Assembly: GCA_019747615.1 (NCBI GenBank)
Contig: JAIEQQ010000537.1
Location: forward strand, 1-6,847
DNA: 6,847 bases
Direction of reading: 5' to 3'
From: Phycisphaerales bacterium
GTDB taxonomy: Bacteria; Planctomycetota; Phycisphaerae; Phycisphaerales; UBA1924
The translations under genes and the position numbers were made by a program. The notes under the pieces are model-generated. The model did no database searches and had not been told where the DNA came from. It worked only from the letters and a program-made list of their open reading frames with translations. Below, one piece after another: positions 5,519 through 6,847 of the stretch. How positions within the stretch are numbered: the first letter of the stretch is position 1; each line of letters begins with the position of its first letter.

Positions 5519-6754
5519 ATGGCTTCCAATCGCGCCGTTGTCTACCTCGGGCCCAAGCAACTCGAAGTTCAAGACGTCCAGTACCCGAAGATGCAGGACG
5601 CCTCCAACGGCAAGGCGATCGAGCACGGCGTGATTCTCAAGGTCGTCGCCACCAACATCTGCGGCAGCGACCAGCACATCTATCGCGGGCGCTTCCCCAT
5701 GCCCGCCGGTGAGCAGCTCGGACACGAGGTCACCGGCGAGGTGATCGAAGCCGGCCGCGACGTGCTGTTTCTCAAGGTTGGCGATCTGGTCTCGGTGCCG
5801 TTTAACGTCGCCTGCGGGCGGTGCGTGAACTGCAAGCGGCAGCACACCGAGGTGTGCAAGAACGTGAACTCTCAGCAGGACTGCGGCGCCTACGGCTTCA
5901 ACCTGGGCGGGTGGAAGGGCGGGCAGTCTGAGTACCACCTGGTGCCGTACGCCGACTTCAACCTTCTCAAGTTCCCCGACAAGGACCGCGCGATGCAGCA
6001 CATCGAAGCGCTCACACTGCTATCAGACATCCTGCCCACGGGATTCCACGGCTGCGTGTCGGCGGGCGTGAAGACCGGCTCGACGGTCTACATCGCCGGG
6101 GCCGGGCCGGTCGGTCGCGCCGCCGCGGCCAGCGCGCGGCTGCTCGGCGCATCGTGCATCATTGTCGGCGACATGAAGGCCGAGCGCCTGCGACTGGTCA
6201 AGGAGGCCGGGTACGAGATCGTGGACCTGAGCCAAGCGACGCCCTTGCCCGACCAGATCGAAGCGATCCTGGGTGTACGCGAGGTGGACTGTGGCGTCGA
6301 CGCCGTGGGCCTCGAGGCGCACGGCCACGGGCACGCGTCTGATGAAGAGCAGCCCGAAACGGTGCTGAACGATCTGATGGAAGTGGTCCGATCCGGCGGT
6401 GGGATGGGCGTGCTGGGCGTCTACGCCGCGGGCGACCCAAAGGCCAAGACCAAAGACCTCAAGCAGGGCAAGCTGCTGCTGGATCTTGGCAAGCACTGGG
6501 CCAAGTCCCCCTCAATCATCGCCGGGCAGGCCCCGGTGATGCGCTACAACGAGGGCCTGATGAACGCGATCCTCTGGGGACGAATGGACTACTTGCGAGA
6601 CGTCATCGCGACGGAGGTGATCTCGATGGACCAGGCCGTGGACGCCTATCGCCTCTTTGACGAGGGATCAGAACGAAAGTTCGTGATCGACCCGCACGGA
6701 ACGCTGGGCAAGCCCGGCATGCGCGGGGCGAGCGCGGGGCGTGCTTTGCGCTGA
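5519..6754 (+). CDS. fdhA: Glutathione-independent formaldehyde dehydrogenase, Zn- and NAD-dependent
   Basis: A 411-residue medium-chain dehydrogenase that oxidises formaldehyde to formate with NAD+ without glutathione. It closely follows the Pseudomonas putida enzyme as I remember it: NRAVVYLG start, KIEHG-like block, TNICGSDQH, NVACGRC, PYADFNLLK, LSDILPTG, and a FVIDPH ending. Catalytic zinc ligands are Cys48, His69 and Asp170. Structural zinc ligands are Cys99, Cys102, Cys105 and Cys113. The Rossmann loop GAGPVG is at 194-199, with the NAD-selecting Asp218 after the second strand. Position 200 is Arg where the remembered homologue has Leu. The C-terminus runs about ten residues past the usual end. 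ATG 5519 is chosen because it matches the family N-terminus and has a weak CGGA eight bases upstream; the upstream GTG 5447 would add 24 residues with no family match. It is probably transcribed on its own. Confidence 0.95.
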   Translation: MASNRAVVYLGPKQLEVQDVQYPKMQDASNGKAIEHGVILKVVATNICGSDQHIYRGRFPMPAGEQLGHEVTGEVIEAGRDVLFLKVGDLVSVPFNVACGRCVNCKRQHTEVCKNVNSQQDCGAYGFNLGGWKGGQSEYHLVPYADFNLLKFPDKDRAMQHIEALTLLSDILPTGFHGCVSAGVKTGSTVYIAGAGPVGRAAAASARLLGASCIIVGDMKAERLRLVKEAGYEIVDLSQATPLPDQIEAILGVREVDCGVDAVGLEAHGHGHASDEEQPETVLNDLMEVVRSGGGMGVLGVYAAGDPKAKTKDLKQGKLLLDLGKHWAKSPSIIAGQAPVMRYNEGLMNAILWGRMDYLRDVIATEVISMDQAVDAYRLFDEGSERKFVIDPHGTLGKPGMRGASAGRALR

Positions 6755-6847
6755 GGGCAGATGAGCGGGCCGGGCGCGCGGCTTGGGCGTAGCGCGGCTG
6801 GACCGCGCGTCGCTGCCGTCGCGCGTGTCTTTCTCGCGGAGCAGGAG
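6755..6847. other. Downstream flank with possible terminator hairpin
   Basis: No gene is seen in these 93 bases. GCGCGG at 6792-6797 pairs with CCGCGC at 6803-6808 around CTGGA. An alternative stem pairs CGCGCG at 6804-6809 with 6820-6825 and is followed by a T-rich TGTCTTTCTC. The latter is a weak candidate terminator for the dehydrogenase gene. Confidence 0.35.

Noticed and set aside
5468..6001. Minus-strand open frame opposite the dehydrogenase gene
   Set aside because: Antisense shadow of a strongly recognised dehydrogenase; composition is Val/Leu/Ala/His-rich with no domain.

Overview
The window is GC-rich (roughly two-thirds G+C by eye), with dense G/C-ending codons. It holds five protein genes, and the spacers between them carry short tandem repeats and a repetitive hairpin element. 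No rRNA, tRNA, CRISPR array or intact mobile element is visible. The best lineage guess is Planctomycetota, perhaps a Phycisphaerae-like lineage. It rests on two recalled resemblances: the excisionase-type HTH protein with an acidic linker and C-terminal membrane segments, and the long HerA-like ATPase with a coiled-coil and glycine-rich tail. This is inference, not a phylogenetic result.

Layout. (1) Positions 1-2194, minus strand: a large HerA/FtsK-superfamily P-loop ATPase, cut off at its C-terminus by the left edge; 731 codons are visible. (2) Positions 2292-3353, minus strand: a calcineurin-like metallophosphoesterase (YkuE/LpxG-like group), 97 bp upstream of the ATPase gene and on the same strand, so the two may be co-transcribed. 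(3) Positions 3480-4292, plus strand: a membrane-tethered helix-turn-helix protein, divergent from gene 2 across a 126-bp spacer. (4) Positions 4640-5050, plus strand: an OsmC/Ohr-family peroxidase-type protein. (5) Positions 5519-6754, plus strand: a zinc- and NAD-dependent, glutathione-independent formaldehyde dehydrogenase (FdhA type).

Spacers. The 97-bp gap between genes 1 and 2 carries about 5.7 copies of a 7-bp repeat. The 347-bp gap between genes 3 and 4 carries another 7-bp-period tandem repeat and a 148-bp REPIN-like inverted repeat made of two perfect 29-bp inverted copies of a GC-rich hairpin. It also has an 8-bp tandem duplication just before the OsmC start. The 468-bp gap between genes 4 and 5 has no convincing gene but contains several hairpins and a very tentative transposase-like remnant.

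Gene logic. OsmC and FdhA are both detoxification enzymes, for organic hydroperoxides and formaldehyde respectively. They lie on the same strand but are far enough apart that each probably has its own promoter. The ATPase, phosphoesterase and HTH protein do not form a pathway I can name. The least ordinary items are the membrane-anchored HTH protein with its repeated short linker motif, and the REPIN-like element; both are more likely under-described than wholly new systems.
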